Below, piece by piece: positions 25,515 through 34,673 of a DNA stretch of 42,650 nucleotides (position 1 is the stretch's first letter; each line of letters begins with the position of its first letter). Below the pieces are notes generated by a model that saw nothing but the letters and a program-made list of their open reading frames with translations, searched no databases and had not been told where the DNA came from. The stretch comes from Clostridia bacterium (GTDB lineage Bacteria > Bacillota > Clostridia > Christensenellales > Pumilibacteraceae): positions 1 to 42,650 of the forward strand of contig JAFXKH010000057.1 of assembly GCA_017531795.1 (NCBI GenBank). Direction: 5' to 3'. Position numbers and translations under genes: made by a program.

Positions 25515-27272
25515 CTATGCGAATACCCAGCCGAACGCCGAACTCGTTGCGAAAATAATAAGACAATAAATGAGTATGGACAGCGTATCCATAATGGTAG
25601 AAATCACGGGCGCAGACATCAGCGCAGGGTCTACTTTTATCTTTTTCGCAATAATAGGTAGTAACGCGCCGAAAGTCTGAGCGATAAACATTATTCCTAT
25701 GAGCGAAAGTCCGAGTATAAGTGAAATTTTCAGTATAGCGAAATCAACGTTATAGTCCGTCCACCAATACATCAGTATTACTCTTACCGAATTCGCTATT
25801 GCAAGGATAGAGGAGCAGACGAGGGATATTCGCCCTTCTTTGAACATAACTTTCAAAAAGTCTTTGGTGGAAATTTCGTCAAGAGCCAGCGCGCGGATAA
25901 CAGTCGTAGAGGCTTGCGAACCGCAGTTACCGGCAGTACCCATAAGAAGGGGCGTAAAGGCGAAAAGGAAAGTGGTCAGTTCTGCTTCGAACGCCTGTAT
26001 TACGAGTCCCGTAACCGTTGCCGAGATCATAAGGAAGAGTAACCACAGCACACGGCCTTTGGAGTGTTTCCAGACGGAGGTTTTGAGATACTCGTCCTCA
26101 ATGGGCGACATTGCCGCCATTTTGGAGAAGTCTTCTTCCGTTTCTTCTTCGATTATGTCCACGATATCGTCGACGGTGACTATACCGACAAGGCGGTTTT
26201 CGCTGTCGCAGACGGGCATAGAAGAGAAGTCGTATTTTTTGAAAAGCCTTGCAACTTCTTCCTGGTCGGTATGCGTACGCACGATAATAACGTTATCGTC
26301 CATAAGGTCGCCGATTTTATCTTCGGGATTTGAAAGCAGGAGTTTACGCAAGGTGACGATGCCGAGCAACTTTCTCTGCGCGTCAAGTACGAAACAGTTG
26401 TTTATCGTTTCCTTATCTACGCCCACTCTGCGTATTTTTGCGATAGCCGTTTCAACGGTGTCGAACTCTTTAAGGTCAACGAACTCGACGGTCATTATAC
26501 TGCCGGCGCTGTCTTCCTGATATTGAAGCAGTTGATTTATGACTGCGCGCGTTTCGGGCTTTGCCTTAGCGAGCAGTTTCTTAACGACTATGGATGGCAT
26601 TTCGTCAAGCAGGTCAACAGCGTCGTCGGCGTACAAATCGTCGATTAGCGCGCCTGCTTCGGTGTCTGAAAGGGTGGTAAGTAAGTTTTGGCTTATCTCA
26701 GGCGGAAGATATACGAAAACGTCCGTAGCCATATCCTTGGGTAGCAAACGGTATATCTTACGCAAATCGTCAGGCTTAAAATCGTCTAATATCGACGCGA
26801 TATCAACGGGGTTGAGTTCAATAAGAATACTCTTCAAAAGCGCGAGTTGCTTGCTTTCAACGAGATATGCGATAGAATCTTCGATAATCTCCCGCGCTCT
26901 GTCGTCGCCGTGAACGAGCATTTTTTGCAACACGAAAGGAGGCAAGTCAACTACTGCCGTTCTGTCGTCTTTGTCGTAAAGCCTTTCAAGAATAACCGAA
27001 GTTTGCTCTCCTTGAATTTCACGCATAAAGTTTTCGTCGGGATCGTCACTCGTTGCAACGATAAGTTTTAAGGCTTCTTCTTTGCCAAGAGAAAGCAATG
27101 CTTCGGAACGAACTTCGGGCTTGACAAGTTTAAGAATTTCGTTCTGCTCGGCATAAGAAAAAGAAGAAAGCAGTTCTTTGACTTTTTCCGACTGGTCTTC
27201 TTCAATAAGACTAACTATTAAATTTGCGTTATCCTCTACCATGGTGGTGATTCCATTTTCAAGTTCAGGCAT
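25515..27272 (-). CDS. mgtE: Magnesium transporter MgtE with enlarged N-terminus
   Basis: The 585-residue protein imports Mg2+ through a dimeric channel gated by cytoplasmic Mg2+ sensing. Order: a long helical N-domain (about 1-265), two CBS domains (from GSIMTVEFVDL; second with DFSSMPVCDSENRLVGIVTVDDI), a plug helix, then five membrane helices (about 412-583, with GTAGNCGSQASTTVIRAL and the pore segment KVDPALMSAP). Typical MgtE has about 450 residues. The roughly 130 extra N-terminal residues resemble more superhelical N-domain repeats. A strong RBS (GGGAGGTG) precedes the ATG. No M-box riboswitch is visible in the short leader. Confidence 0.93.
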   Translation of the reverse strand: MPELENGITTMVEDNANLIVSLIEEDQSEKVKELLSSFSYAEQNEILKLVKPEVRSEALLSLGKEEALKLIVATSDDPDENFMREIQGEQTSVILERLYDKDDRTAVVDLPPFVLQKMLVHGDDRAREIIEDSIAYLVESKQLALLKSILIELNPVDIASILDDFKPDDLRKIYRLLPKDMATDVFVYLPPEISQNLLTTLSDTEAGALIDDLYADDAVDLLDEMPSIVVKKLLAKAKPETRAVINQLLQYQEDSAGSIMTVEFVDLKEFDTVETAIAKIRRVGVDKETINNCFVLDAQRKLLGIVTLRKLLLSNPEDKIGDLMDDNVIIVRTHTDQEEVARLFKKYDFSSMPVCDSENRLVGIVTVDDIVDIIEEETEEDFSKMAAMSPIEDEYLKTSVWKHSKGRVLWLLFLMISATVTGLVIQAFEAELTTFLFAFTPLLMGTAGNCGSQASTTVIRALALDEISTKDFLKVMFKEGRISLVCSSILAIANSVRVILMYWWTDYNVDFAILKISLILGLSLIGIMFIAQTFGALLPIIAKKIKVDPALMSAPVISTIMDTLSILIYCLIIFATSSAFGWVFA

Positions 27273-27328
27273 AGTTCACCTCCCTTGCACGTCAAAGGTA
27301 GTCCTTATCGGTAACGTATTTCAATAAC

Positions 27329-27357
27329 ATTATACAACCATTTTTCCCATTTTGCAA
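27329..27357 (-). promoter_or_regulatory. Sigma-A promoter of mgtE
   Basis: On the reverse strand, TTGCAA (27357-27352), a 17-nt spacer and TATAAT (27334-27329). The leader is only about 50 nt, too short for an M-box. Confidence 0.75.
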
Positions 27358-27429
27358 CTTATTTTACAGACATAATTGCAAGCAATAATATTAAGTTTAA
27401 GAATAAAAAGCAATTTACCCGAAAATCAT

Positions 27430-27458
27430 TTGATTTTTAATCGTCAGTGTAGTATACT
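27430..27458 (+). promoter_or_regulatory. Promoter for a leaderless mRNA (M20 operon)
   Basis: TTGATT at 27430-27435, a 17-nt spacer and TATACT at 27453-27458. Only 7 nt separate it from GTG 27466, with no RBS. Confidence 0.7.
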
Positions 27459-27465
27459 TCTATAA

Positions 27466-28572
27466 GTGAGTTTATCGGCAGACAAAAAGCAGTTGCTTTC
27501 ATATATCAAAACCGTCCGTCACGACTTGCACAGAATACCCGAACTTTCGTCCGAAGAATATCAGACGAGCGAGTATATAGCCACCGCCCTTACGCAAATG
27601 GGCTTGACCTATAAAAAGGCTCATACCGGTCTTATAGCGGAAATCAAGGGGGATAGCGACAGGGTAGTTGCGCTTCGTGCCGATTTTGATGCGCTTCCGA
27701 TAAAGGAAAATACCCGTCTTCCTTTCGCTTCCCAAAACGGCAATATGCACGCTTGCGGACACGACGGACATACGGCAATGCTACTCGGCGCGACGAAGTA
27801 TCTCATAGAGCATAAACCGAAATACACCACTCGCCTTATTTTTCAGTTCGGCGAGGAAGGTGACGGCGGAGCGAGAACTATGATAGAAAGGGGCGCGCTG
27901 GACGGAGTAGAGCAGATATACGCTCTTCACCTTTGCCCCGAAATAGAAAAGGGTATGGTGGCGACCAAAAGCGGAGCGTTGTTTGCCGGCGTAACCGAGT
28001 TTGACGTGGAGTTTTTCGGCAAGAGCGTACACGTTGCGGTAAAGGACGAGGGAGCAGACGCGCTCAAAGCCTCCGCAGAGTTCGTTTGCCGTTTGGACGA
28101 TACTCTGACGGGCGAAGAAAAAGCAATAATAAACACGGGCGTAATAAAAAGCGGTAACGCGCGGAACATAGTATCCGATTACGCGCGCGCCGAGTGTACT
28201 TTCCGCTTTTTCGATATGAAAACGCAATCGTCGGTTATGGATAAAATAACCCGCCTTGCCCAAAGCGTTTCCGCATCTCGTGGCGTAAGCGCGAAAGTGA
28301 GCGTAAAATCGGTATATCCGCCCCTTAACAATCACGCTCGCTCGGTAGATATACTCAAAGGTCTTACCGAGATCGAATATATCCCACCGCGGTATACGGC
28401 AGAGGATTTTGCCTATTATCTCGAAAAGACGGAAGGTTGTATGGCATGGCTGGGTGTTCGCGACCAGGCTCACACGTCGCCACTTCATAGCGACGGCTTC
28501 GATTTTGACGAAGACGTTCTTATCATAGGAACGGAATTATTTATAAAACTTGCAAACGCAGGAGTGAATTAA
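27466..28572 (+). CDS. M20 family amidohydrolase
   Basis: The 368-residue metallo-amidohydrolase is of the IAA-amino acid hydrolase/N-acetyldiaminopimelate deacetylase group. It has HDLHRIPELSSEEYQTSEYI, VVALRADFDALPI, the metal motif MHACGHDGHTAMLLGA, and FGEEGDGGARTMIE with the catalytic Glu. The last ligand is the His in TSPLHSDGFDFDED. It probably removes an acyl group from an amino acid. The usual FQPAEE reads FQFGEE, a mild change. It starts the five-gene operon from a leaderless promoter; the GTG start fits the family's N-terminus. The exact substrate is unknown. Confidence 0.88.
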   Translation: MSLSADKKQLLSYIKTVRHDLHRIPELSSEEYQTSEYIATALTQMGLTYKKAHTGLIAEIKGDSDRVVALRADFDALPIKENTRLPFASQNGNMHACGHDGHTAMLLGATKYLIEHKPKYTTRLIFQFGEEGDGGARTMIERGALDGVEQIYALHLCPEIEKGMVATKSGALFAGVTEFDVEFFGKSVHVAVKDEGADALKASAEFVCRLDDTLTGEEKAIINTGVIKSGNARNIVSDYARAECTFRFFDMKTQSSVMDKITRLAQSVSASRGVSAKVSVKSVYPPLNNHARSVDILKGLTEIEYIPPRYTAEDFAYYLEKTEGCMAWLGVRDQAHTSPLHSDGFDFDEDVLIIGTELFIKLANAGVN

Positions 28573-29799
28573 ATGGCAGAAGATATTAAGAAGAACGGCG
28601 TCGGCGCAAGAGCCGAACGCAGAGACGAATATTCCACGTCGCCCATAGAAGTAAGCAGATGGACAGCTTTCAAATCAGCATGGACAGGCGGAATGTCACG
28701 CGTAATGATGGTCAGCTTTTTCAGCGTGCTGTTCGCTTTACCGGCAATAATATGGATAATAATGTTTTCGACGTTCTTTATGAAAAACGTAGGCACGTCG
28801 TTTAACTATGGTATATTTGACGGTATAGGTTACGCAGGTCCTGACGCGCTCTTACACGGTATGGGAACTGCGAATTACCTCGGCGCAGTAAGATACTTTG
28901 AGTATAACCTTGTTCAATTTTCCGTTATGATTCCGCTTATCGCTATTGCAAGCATAGGCATAGGCGGATTGGTAAGTTTTGCAAGAAGAACTATGTTCGG
29001 CGATAACGGCAAAGCTGTAGTAGGTAAATTTTTCAGCGGATTAAAGGGTACTTGGCTTCCTTCTCTTATCGGCGGTACGCTGGTAGGAAGCGGAATTTTC
29101 CTTGTTATAGTGTGCGCGTATTCTTTCGACGCGTCGCTTACTCCGTCTATCGCAGCGAAGATCGTTACGTTGATTTTCTCCATACTTCTGCTCGTGATTC
29201 TTAGCATATACGCTTTCTATCTCGTAACGTTATCGGCTAACTATAAAATGCCTTTGACTGCAATATTGAAGGACGCGCTAGTTTTGACTTTCAAACGTTT
29301 TGTTTCCAACGCTATTACCGCGCTTATAGCGTCACTTATCGTTGGGGCTGCGTTTTTGTTCTTGTTTATGTTCGGCGACTCGTTCGGTATGATAGTCTGG
29401 TTCTTGCTTTTCTTTATCGGTTTTTATGCGATATCGACGGTATTCGTTGTTTTCAACCAAAAAACCTTTGACAAATTAATAGCCGAAGATCTTCTTTACC
29501 GTGAAAGCAAAGCCAAGACAGAGCAGTCATACGCGGCAATAAGAGCCGCAAAGCAGTCAGGTGAACGCCCTGTGAAGAAAACTGCTACTGCTCCGACCAA
29601 GTACGTTAACCCCAAAAAGAAAAAGAAAGGGGAAGAGCCTGTAAAGAAAGAAAGCATAAAACCGATTGCGCCTGCGCCCAAAAAGAGTGGCTATACGGCG
29701 GAAGAACTCGCCAAAATGGAAGAAGATAAACAGAAATTTCTTCAAGCGCAAACCCAGATTGACGAAGACCTTTCGGCTTATACTGATGATGAAGAATAA
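28573..29799 (+). CDS. Polytopic membrane protein with charged cytoplasmic tail
   Basis: I do not recognise the family with confidence. This 408-residue protein has five or six membrane segments: about 47-70, about 118-137, two between 160 and 220, and two between 245 and 300. The plan is loosely like DUF624/YesL-type proteins. A 100-residue hydrophilic tail follows, rich in Lys, Pro and Glu (KYVNPKKKKKGEEPVKK), with an acidic end. ATG directly follows the upstream stop with GGAG as RBS, and its own stop overlaps the next ATG (TAATG). It could anchor the helical-repeat proteins encoded after it. Confidence 0.75.
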   Translation: MAEDIKKNGVGARAERRDEYSTSPIEVSRWTAFKSAWTGGMSRVMMVSFFSVLFALPAIIWIIMFSTFFMKNVGTSFNYGIFDGIGYAGPDALLHGMGTANYLGAVRYFEYNLVQFSVMIPLIAIASIGIGGLVSFARRTMFGDNGKAVVGKFFSGLKGTWLPSLIGGTLVGSGIFLVIVCAYSFDASLTPSIAAKIVTLIFSILLLVILSIYAFYLVTLSANYKMPLTAILKDALVLTFKRFVSNAITALIASLIVGAAFLFLFMFGDSFGMIVWFLLFFIGFYAISTVFVVFNQKTFDKLIAEDLLYRESKAKTEQSYAAIRAAKQSGERPVKKTATAPTKYVNPKKKKKGEEPVKKESIKPIAPAPKKSGYTAEELAKMEEDKQKFLQAQTQIDEDLSAYTDDEE

Positions 29800-31400
29800 T
29801 GATAATACCCTTCAAGCGCAATGCTGAATATTATATAAAAATGTCCGAGGACTATGAAAAAAGGAGCGATTTATTTCGATCGCTCCTTTATGCGCGTCGC
29901 TCGGCAGAAACGGGAGACATTAAAGGACGGTTACGCCTTGCCGATTTGTTGTTGCAATATTCCGATTCCACCTTGGCGCTCAAAGAGTATCTCAATGCGT
30001 ATTTGGAGGGCGAACACTCGGCAAGAATATACGTGGGATTAATAAAAGGTTTTTCGCTGATAGGGAGATATTCGTCCGCGACGTTTTTCATATCAGAAGG
30101 AATTCGACAAGGTGTTTTATCTGATTACGGTATAGACGTAACGGCAGGGCGTAAAGAAGTTATTGATTACGTTAAAGAACTTTTCAAAGATTATCCTTCC
30201 CCGAAAATTTATGAAATACCTGAAAGGATGTTTTACGCTCTTTCGCGTGGGGATATCTTTCAAGACAGGATTTATCTTTCGGATATGTGTCCGCGCGGAG
30301 AACTTATCGAACCGGAATTGATTTATAACTTGATCAGCGTCGTTCCTGCCGATAAAATAGACAAAAATCACGCTAAACTGTTACTTAAAATGACACTTAA
30401 AGAATACGACGGCAAAAAAATGCCGACGGGTGTTCTTGCCGGAATAGTTGTAAGCGCGCTTGCGTTAGACAAAAAAGACGTGCTTGATAAATATTTAAGA
30501 CAGTTTTATGACGCTCCCACTCCCGATAATCCTATAGAACTGTTTCATTGCCTTGGAGCGTCTTTGAGTTTAAGTGACGATCAGTTGATTGCCGAACATC
30601 TTGAAGCGTTGCTTGACTTTTGCTATAACGAAAAACTTCTGCTTGCCGTGGCTGTTGCAAACGTCAAATGCGAAGATTATTCTCTTGCTGAAGATTATTT
30701 TTCCCGCGCGCTCGTACTTAATCCCCATTCTTATATCGCGCGTTATTGGTTAAAGCGTTTGCGCGCCAAAGAATATCCCACGGCAACGCTCGCAGAACTT
30801 CTTCCGACCGAAGAATTGGCTCAAATGAAAGAGAAGATCGACCGTTGCTCAAAAGGTGAAACAAACCAACGGGAAATCGATCTAATCGCCAAGCATTTCA
30901 TAAGCGCGCGCAACGATTATTCGAGAAAAGTGGCTTGCGCTCTCATAAATACGCCCTTGCTTCCTATCGTAAAGAAAGAACTGCTTTCTCCCCACAATAA
31001 ATTAGAGTTTTTGCGTGACGTTATAGCCGAACTGCTTTACGCCAATAATAAAGAAATTATACAATACTTTTTTTACGGCGTCTGCCAAATTAAACTGAGC
31101 GGTGATTATTCGGAATTTGCCGACGGTGTTCGTCGGGCGTTTACTTTCGCAGAAGTAACGTTGCGGTTGCTTAGCGTTGACAAAACGAGAAAACTCAAAG
31201 TTCTGGCAGACAGAGCGCAGAGCATATCGGAAGTGGAAACCGAAGAGAAGATTCAATCGCTTGCGGGCGCAATAGTATACGTGGCGCGTCCAAACGGCAC
31301 TGTGAGCGTTGACAGATTGATTGAAATGTTTCCGCAGGCCAAGCGTGAAATTATATTGAAATACTGTAAGGTATTGTCTGACAAAAAAAGGGATAATTGA
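29799..31400 (+). CDS. TPR-like helical-repeat protein
   Basis: The 533-residue soluble protein is built of helical pairs. Recognisable TPR-like parts lie near the N-terminus (RSLLYARRSAETGDIKGRLR, LKEYLNAYLEGEHSARIYVG) and at about 290-325 (DYSLAEDYFSRALVLNPHSY). The C-terminal part is helical without a clear match. Such proteins are scaffolds. No signal peptide or catalytic motif is seen. Its start overlaps the preceding stop by one base, and the next gene begins 2 nt after its stop, so translation is coupled. Confidence 0.75.
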   Translation: MIIPFKRNAEYYIKMSEDYEKRSDLFRSLLYARRSAETGDIKGRLRLADLLLQYSDSTLALKEYLNAYLEGEHSARIYVGLIKGFSLIGRYSSATFFISEGIRQGVLSDYGIDVTAGRKEVIDYVKELFKDYPSPKIYEIPERMFYALSRGDIFQDRIYLSDMCPRGELIEPELIYNLISVVPADKIDKNHAKLLLKMTLKEYDGKKMPTGVLAGIVVSALALDKKDVLDKYLRQFYDAPTPDNPIELFHCLGASLSLSDDQLIAEHLEALLDFCYNEKLLLAVAVANVKCEDYSLAEDYFSRALVLNPHSYIARYWLKRLRAKEYPTATLAELLPTEELAQMKEKIDRCSKGETNQREIDLIAKHFISARNDYSRKVACALINTPLLPIVKKELLSPHNKLEFLRDVIAELLYANNKEIIQYFFYGVCQIKLSGDYSEFADGVRRAFTFAEVTLRLLSVDKTRKLKVLADRAQSISEVETEEKIQSLAGAIVYVARPNGTVSVDRLIEMFPQAKREIILKYCKVLSDKKRDN

Positions 31401-31402
31401 TT

Positions 31403-32188
31403 ATGAACATTGAAAAATTATTTGAAAAAGAACTTCGCGCCTATTTCGCTTCCCATACGGGAATATCGCCGAATAAACTTGACGACGTAATGGTGGCGGT
31501 TTATAAAAAATGGTCGGACAAACCGCTTGCCGAATTGGATGGCAAGTCGCCCCGACAGTACGTAAACGGCATAACTGATCCCGAAACGTTGGTGGAGTAC
31601 GCCATGGAAAGCGTGCGTACGGGTGGCGAACCTTCTCCGCTTTTTATGGAAAAGATTCTGGCGACGGCAGGTTGCGATAACGCTCTGAAAAAGGTACTTT
31701 TTTCGGACGAGAAAGATGAAGTGCGCAAAACGTCCGCCGAACTTCTCGCGCGGATAGATAAACTCCCGATAGACGAGAGCGTAGAACTTATTTTTGATCC
31801 CGACGTTTCTTATGAACTCAGAGAAACGGTAATCGGATTGCTTGACAAAAGCAAAGAACTTGCCCAAAGATTGCTTCCGAGAATTGGTGAAACGGAGGGT
31901 AACGCCCGTTTTATTCTCGCGGAACTCTTGGCAGGAAGCGGAGTACACGACGACAGAATTTTCGAACTTCTTATTGAAGTATTGGAAGTCAATATTCCTT
32001 ACGGCGCGCAACTTCTTTCAGCGTACGACGATCCACGCGCTATTGAACTGTTGAGCGAGAAAGCGGAAACCTGCGATTACGCCGATTATATTGAACTCAG
32101 GAACGCCGTTGAGGCGCTGGGCGGAGAACTCACTTTGCGCTTTAATTGGGATAATGACTCTTCGTATAAAAAAATCAAAGGCGAATAA
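31403..32188 (+). CDS. HEAT-like helical-repeat protein
   Basis: The 261-residue soluble, acidic protein has repeated helical pairs in the style of HEAT repeats (KVLFSDEKDEVRKTSAELLA, DPDVSYELRETVIGLLDKSK, ILAELLAGSGVHDDRIFELL). The frame opens at TTG 31397, but ATG 31403 with AAGGG upstream fits better. No enzyme motif is present. It follows the TPR-like gene by 2 nt and precedes the HD gene by 19 nt. The function is unknown; it is probably a partner of the TPR-like protein. Confidence 0.75.
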   Translation: MNIEKLFEKELRAYFASHTGISPNKLDDVMVAVYKKWSDKPLAELDGKSPRQYVNGITDPETLVEYAMESVRTGGEPSPLFMEKILATAGCDNALKKVLFSDEKDEVRKTSAELLARIDKLPIDESVELIFDPDVSYELRETVIGLLDKSKELAQRLLPRIGETEGNARFILAELLAGSGVHDDRIFELLIEVLEVNIPYGAQLLSAYDDPRAIELLSEKAETCDYADYIELRNAVEALGGELTLRFNWDNDSSYKKIKGE

Positions 32189-32207
32189 TATAAAACGGGA
32201 GGGAAGT

Positions 32208-32936
32208 ATGATTTACAAACGCATTACTCTTGCTGACGTAAAAAAGAACGACGAGTTTAACGCGCTTATTAATAGACAGCAGTCTTATCTTGAAGAACTC
32301 GGTTATACCGAACACGGCGCGCGTCACGTCGGTTACGTTTCTACCGTCACGGCAAATATCCTGCGTGAACTCGGTTTTGATAAGCGTACGATAGAACTTG
32401 GTGAAATTACGGGCTGGATACACGATATCGGCAACACCTTCAATCGCAAGTTTCACGGTCTTACGGGAGGCGTGTTGTCGTATAACGTACTCGTACGCAT
32501 GGGTATGGATCCGAACGAAGCCTCCTGCATAGCAAATGCCGTAGGCAATCACGAGGAGGAAGTGGGCGTAGCATCCACTCCCATTTCCGCGGCGTTGCAA
32601 ATAGCGGATAAATCGGATGCGCACCGTTCAAGAGTGAATAAAAAAGGTTATGACGAGCACGATATTCACGACAGAGTAAATATGTCCATAAAGAAGAATT
32701 ACGTCGTGGTGGATAAAGCAAAGCATATAATTCGCCTTGTTTTATTGATGAAAGCCACCTCTGCTCCTATGGAGTACTTGCAAATATATCTTCCCCGTAT
32801 GGTAATGTGCGAAAAAGCGGCAAACTTTCTCGGTTATACCTTTGAACTCGTAATAAACGGCGTTCTGATCAATCACCACCGTCGGGCTAGCGAGATTCGG
32901 TTCAGAGAAAATGAAAAAGACGTATCTCCCGAATAA
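32208..32936 (+). CDS. HD-domain phosphohydrolase
   Basis: The 242-residue single HD domain keeps the metal ligands: His40 in HGARHVGYV, His72-Asp73 in GWIHDIGN, His83, His115 in GNHEEE, and Asp134/137 in IADKSDAHRSRV. This layout is closer to HD-GYP/RpfG-like and related phosphohydrolases than to dGTPases. Nucleotide or cyclic-nucleotide phosphate is the expected substrate, but the GYP signature is not clear. The frame runs back to 32091, but ATG 32208 has a GGGAGGG RBS. Last gene of the five-gene operon. Confidence 0.82.
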   Translation: MIYKRITLADVKKNDEFNALINRQQSYLEELGYTEHGARHVGYVSTVTANILRELGFDKRTIELGEITGWIHDIGNTFNRKFHGLTGGVLSYNVLVRMGMDPNEASCIANAVGNHEEEVGVASTPISAALQIADKSDAHRSRVNKKGYDEHDIHDRVNMSIKKNYVVVDKAKHIIRLVLLMKATSAPMEYLQIYLPRMVMCEKAANFLGYTFELVINGVLINHHRRASEIRFRENEKDVSPE

Positions 32937-32942
32937 AAACGG

Positions 32943-32968
32943 AAAGGCTTGGTTTCATCCAGGCCTTT
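32943..32968 (+). terminator. Intrinsic terminator of the five-gene operon
   Basis: AAAGGCTTGG pairs with CCAGGCCTTT around a 6-nt loop (one wobble pair), followed by an AT-rich tail. Confidence 0.75.
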
Positions 32969-33076
32969 ATATATAACAAGCAGATGAAACAATAAAAATG
33001 GATTATTAATAAATAATAAAAACAGATGATTTTAATTTTCATTTAACGAATATATTATAGTATTGTAAAGAAAAAG

Positions 33077-33105
33077 TTGCTTAAATACAAAGTTTATGGT
33101 AAAAT
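33077..33105 (+). promoter_or_regulatory. Promoter for a leaderless mRNA (holA)
   Basis: TTGCTT at 33077-33082, a 17-nt spacer and TAAAAT at 33100-33105. Just 6 nt (AGCCGT) lie between it and ATG 33112, with no RBS. Confidence 0.7.
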
Positions 33106-33111
33106 AGCCGT

Positions 33112-34068
33112 ATGAGGTTCTCCGAGTTAAAAAACACCCTTGCGAAAGGGATAATAAAAACCTTTTATCTTCTTACGGGTGACGACGAGTTCTTAAAGAC
33201 GATTGCGCAGGAAAAAATCACGGCGATAATCGAAATGCCCCAACTTAACGTCACGCACTTAGAATCCCCGTCCGCGCAGGAATTGCGGAACGCTCTTATA
33301 GGTATGCCGTTGCTCTCGGAAAGGCGGTTGATAATCGTTGATAACGTGACTGACGTTATGGGTTTGGAAGACCTGAATTGGGGAAATAATATATTATTAG
33401 TAAAAAATCCTCCCAAGGCTAAAAAAGGAAAAGGGGAGAAAAAAGAGTCGGGTATAACGCGCTTTTTTGACCGCGCGGAAAAAATTGACTGCGCGCCGAC
33501 GGAAGAAATATTCCTTATCGGCTGGATAGCCAACGAAGCGCGAAAATATAACACGCAGATAGACAGAGAAACGGCAGAACTGCTTTGTGGGTATTGCAAG
33601 AATTATTTGTCAAGAATAAGCAACGAGTTCGCCAAACTTGCAAGCTACCGTTACGGCGGAAAAATAACCGAAGCCGACGTGCGTACTCTCGTGAAAAAGG
33701 ATTCGGAGTTTGCCGTCTGGGAATTATCCAAGGCGATTTCATCAAAAAACGGTAAGAAAGCGATGGAAATTTATTATTCCTTTTCCGATGACGAAAAAAA
33801 GCCCGAAGTGCTGTTCGGACTTTTGCAAAATCATTTTCGAAAATTATATTACGCGTTGACTGAAAAAGATACCGTTCTTACGAATATACTCGGGTTGAAG
33901 TCCAACGTAATATACGCAACGAGAAACGAAGCCCGAAAGTTCGGCGCGGAGAAATTAGAAAGAATAATACGCGAACTTGCGCGAATAGACGAAGACGTTA
34001 AGTCAAGCGTACTTCCGCGCTCCACCGCAAGCGAAAATATGATAATGCGAATATTGTCTGAGGTATAA
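33112..34068 (+). CDS. holA: DNA polymerase III delta subunit
   Basis: The 318-residue clamp-loader subunit opens the sliding clamp. The start has FYLLTGDDEFLKT, then ELRNALIGMPLLSERRLIIVDNV, the usual N-domain. The middle has LCGYCKNYLSRISNEFAKLASY, and the C-terminus LFGLLQNHFRKLYYAL with the closing collar helices. The Lys-rich loop (KAKKGKGEKKE) after LLVKNPP is a modest insertion. Length is close to the usual 330-345. In Firmicutes holA is often followed by rpsT or comE genes; here it leads a membrane protein and a lipoprotein. The predicted mRNA is leaderless. Confidence 0.88.
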   Translation: MRFSELKNTLAKGIIKTFYLLTGDDEFLKTIAQEKITAIIEMPQLNVTHLESPSAQELRNALIGMPLLSERRLIIVDNVTDVMGLEDLNWGNNILLVKNPPKAKKGKGEKKESGITRFFDRAEKIDCAPTEEIFLIGWIANEARKYNTQIDRETAELLCGYCKNYLSRISNEFAKLASYRYGGKITEADVRTLVKKDSEFAVWELSKAISSKNGKKAMEIYYSFSDDEKKPEVLFGLLQNHFRKLYYALTEKDTVLTNILGLKSNVIYATRNEARKFGAEKLERIIRELARIDEDVKSSVLPRSTASENMIMRILSEV

Positions 34069-34076
34069 TTCACAAA

Positions 34077-34673
34077 ATGGAAAACCTGGAAATAAAAACA
34101 CAAAAGCCCTCTCTCTTTACGAAAATTCTGACGGAGAAGAAGATTCCGAACGTACTGCTTCACGTTCTGTTTTATCTCGTTCTCTGTTTTGGAAATTGGT
34201 ACGGAATGCGACGCAGTATATTGTATTTACTGGCAACGGGTAATTACAATCAATACGTCAACGCAATTCTCGGAAACGAGTTGGTTGCCATTTTAACGGC
34301 AGGATTGATTCCGATGCTTGTATACCAAGTTGCGCGGTTGTTGGCGCACGGACCTTTTCGTATGCTCGGCCATAAATCGGTCTCGGATATGGAGTACGTT
34401 CTTCGCGTCTTTTACGGCGTAGGAAATCTCGCATACGGGCTGTTTACGTTGCTTTATCTTCCGTTTCCTACGCTTTCGGTGTATGGAGAAACGCTCGCGC
34501 GATTCCTTATCATAGGCGTGTTCGTTCTGCTTTGCGCGCTGTTTGAAGCAAAAACGAGAATGCCGAAAAGGTTTACGCCTCGACTTTTTTATTCGTATTG
34601 CGTGATATACTGTATGCTTAACGGCGTGTACGTTATTTATACGACGATCAATTTAGTGATGGGGTTGGTATGA
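34077..34673 (+). CDS. Hypothetical membrane protein
   Basis: The 198-residue protein has about five membrane segments (about 23-42, 65-85, 110-130, 138-158, 168-192) and short loops, with Arg-rich cytoplasmic links (RMLGHK, KTRMPKRFTPR). No family is recognised. It begins 8 nt after holA, and its TGA overlaps the ATG of the lipoprotein gene (ATGA), so the two are translationally coupled. A joint role with the lipoprotein at the membrane is a reasonable guess only. Confidence 0.75.
   Translation: MENLEIKTQKPSLFTKILTEKKIPNVLLHVLFYLVLCFGNWYGMRRSILYLLATGNYNQYVNAILGNELVAILTAGLIPMLVYQVARLLAHGPFRMLGHKSVSDMEYVLRVFYGVGNLAYGLFTLLYLPFPTLSVYGETLARFLIIGVFVLLCALFEAKTRMPKRFTPRLFYSYCVIYCMLNGVYVIYTTINLVMGLV

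Noticed and set aside
27273..27360. M-box magnesium riboswitch upstream of mgtE
   Set aside because: The leader is only about 50 nt from the -10 box to the start and contains none of the M-box conserved stretches.
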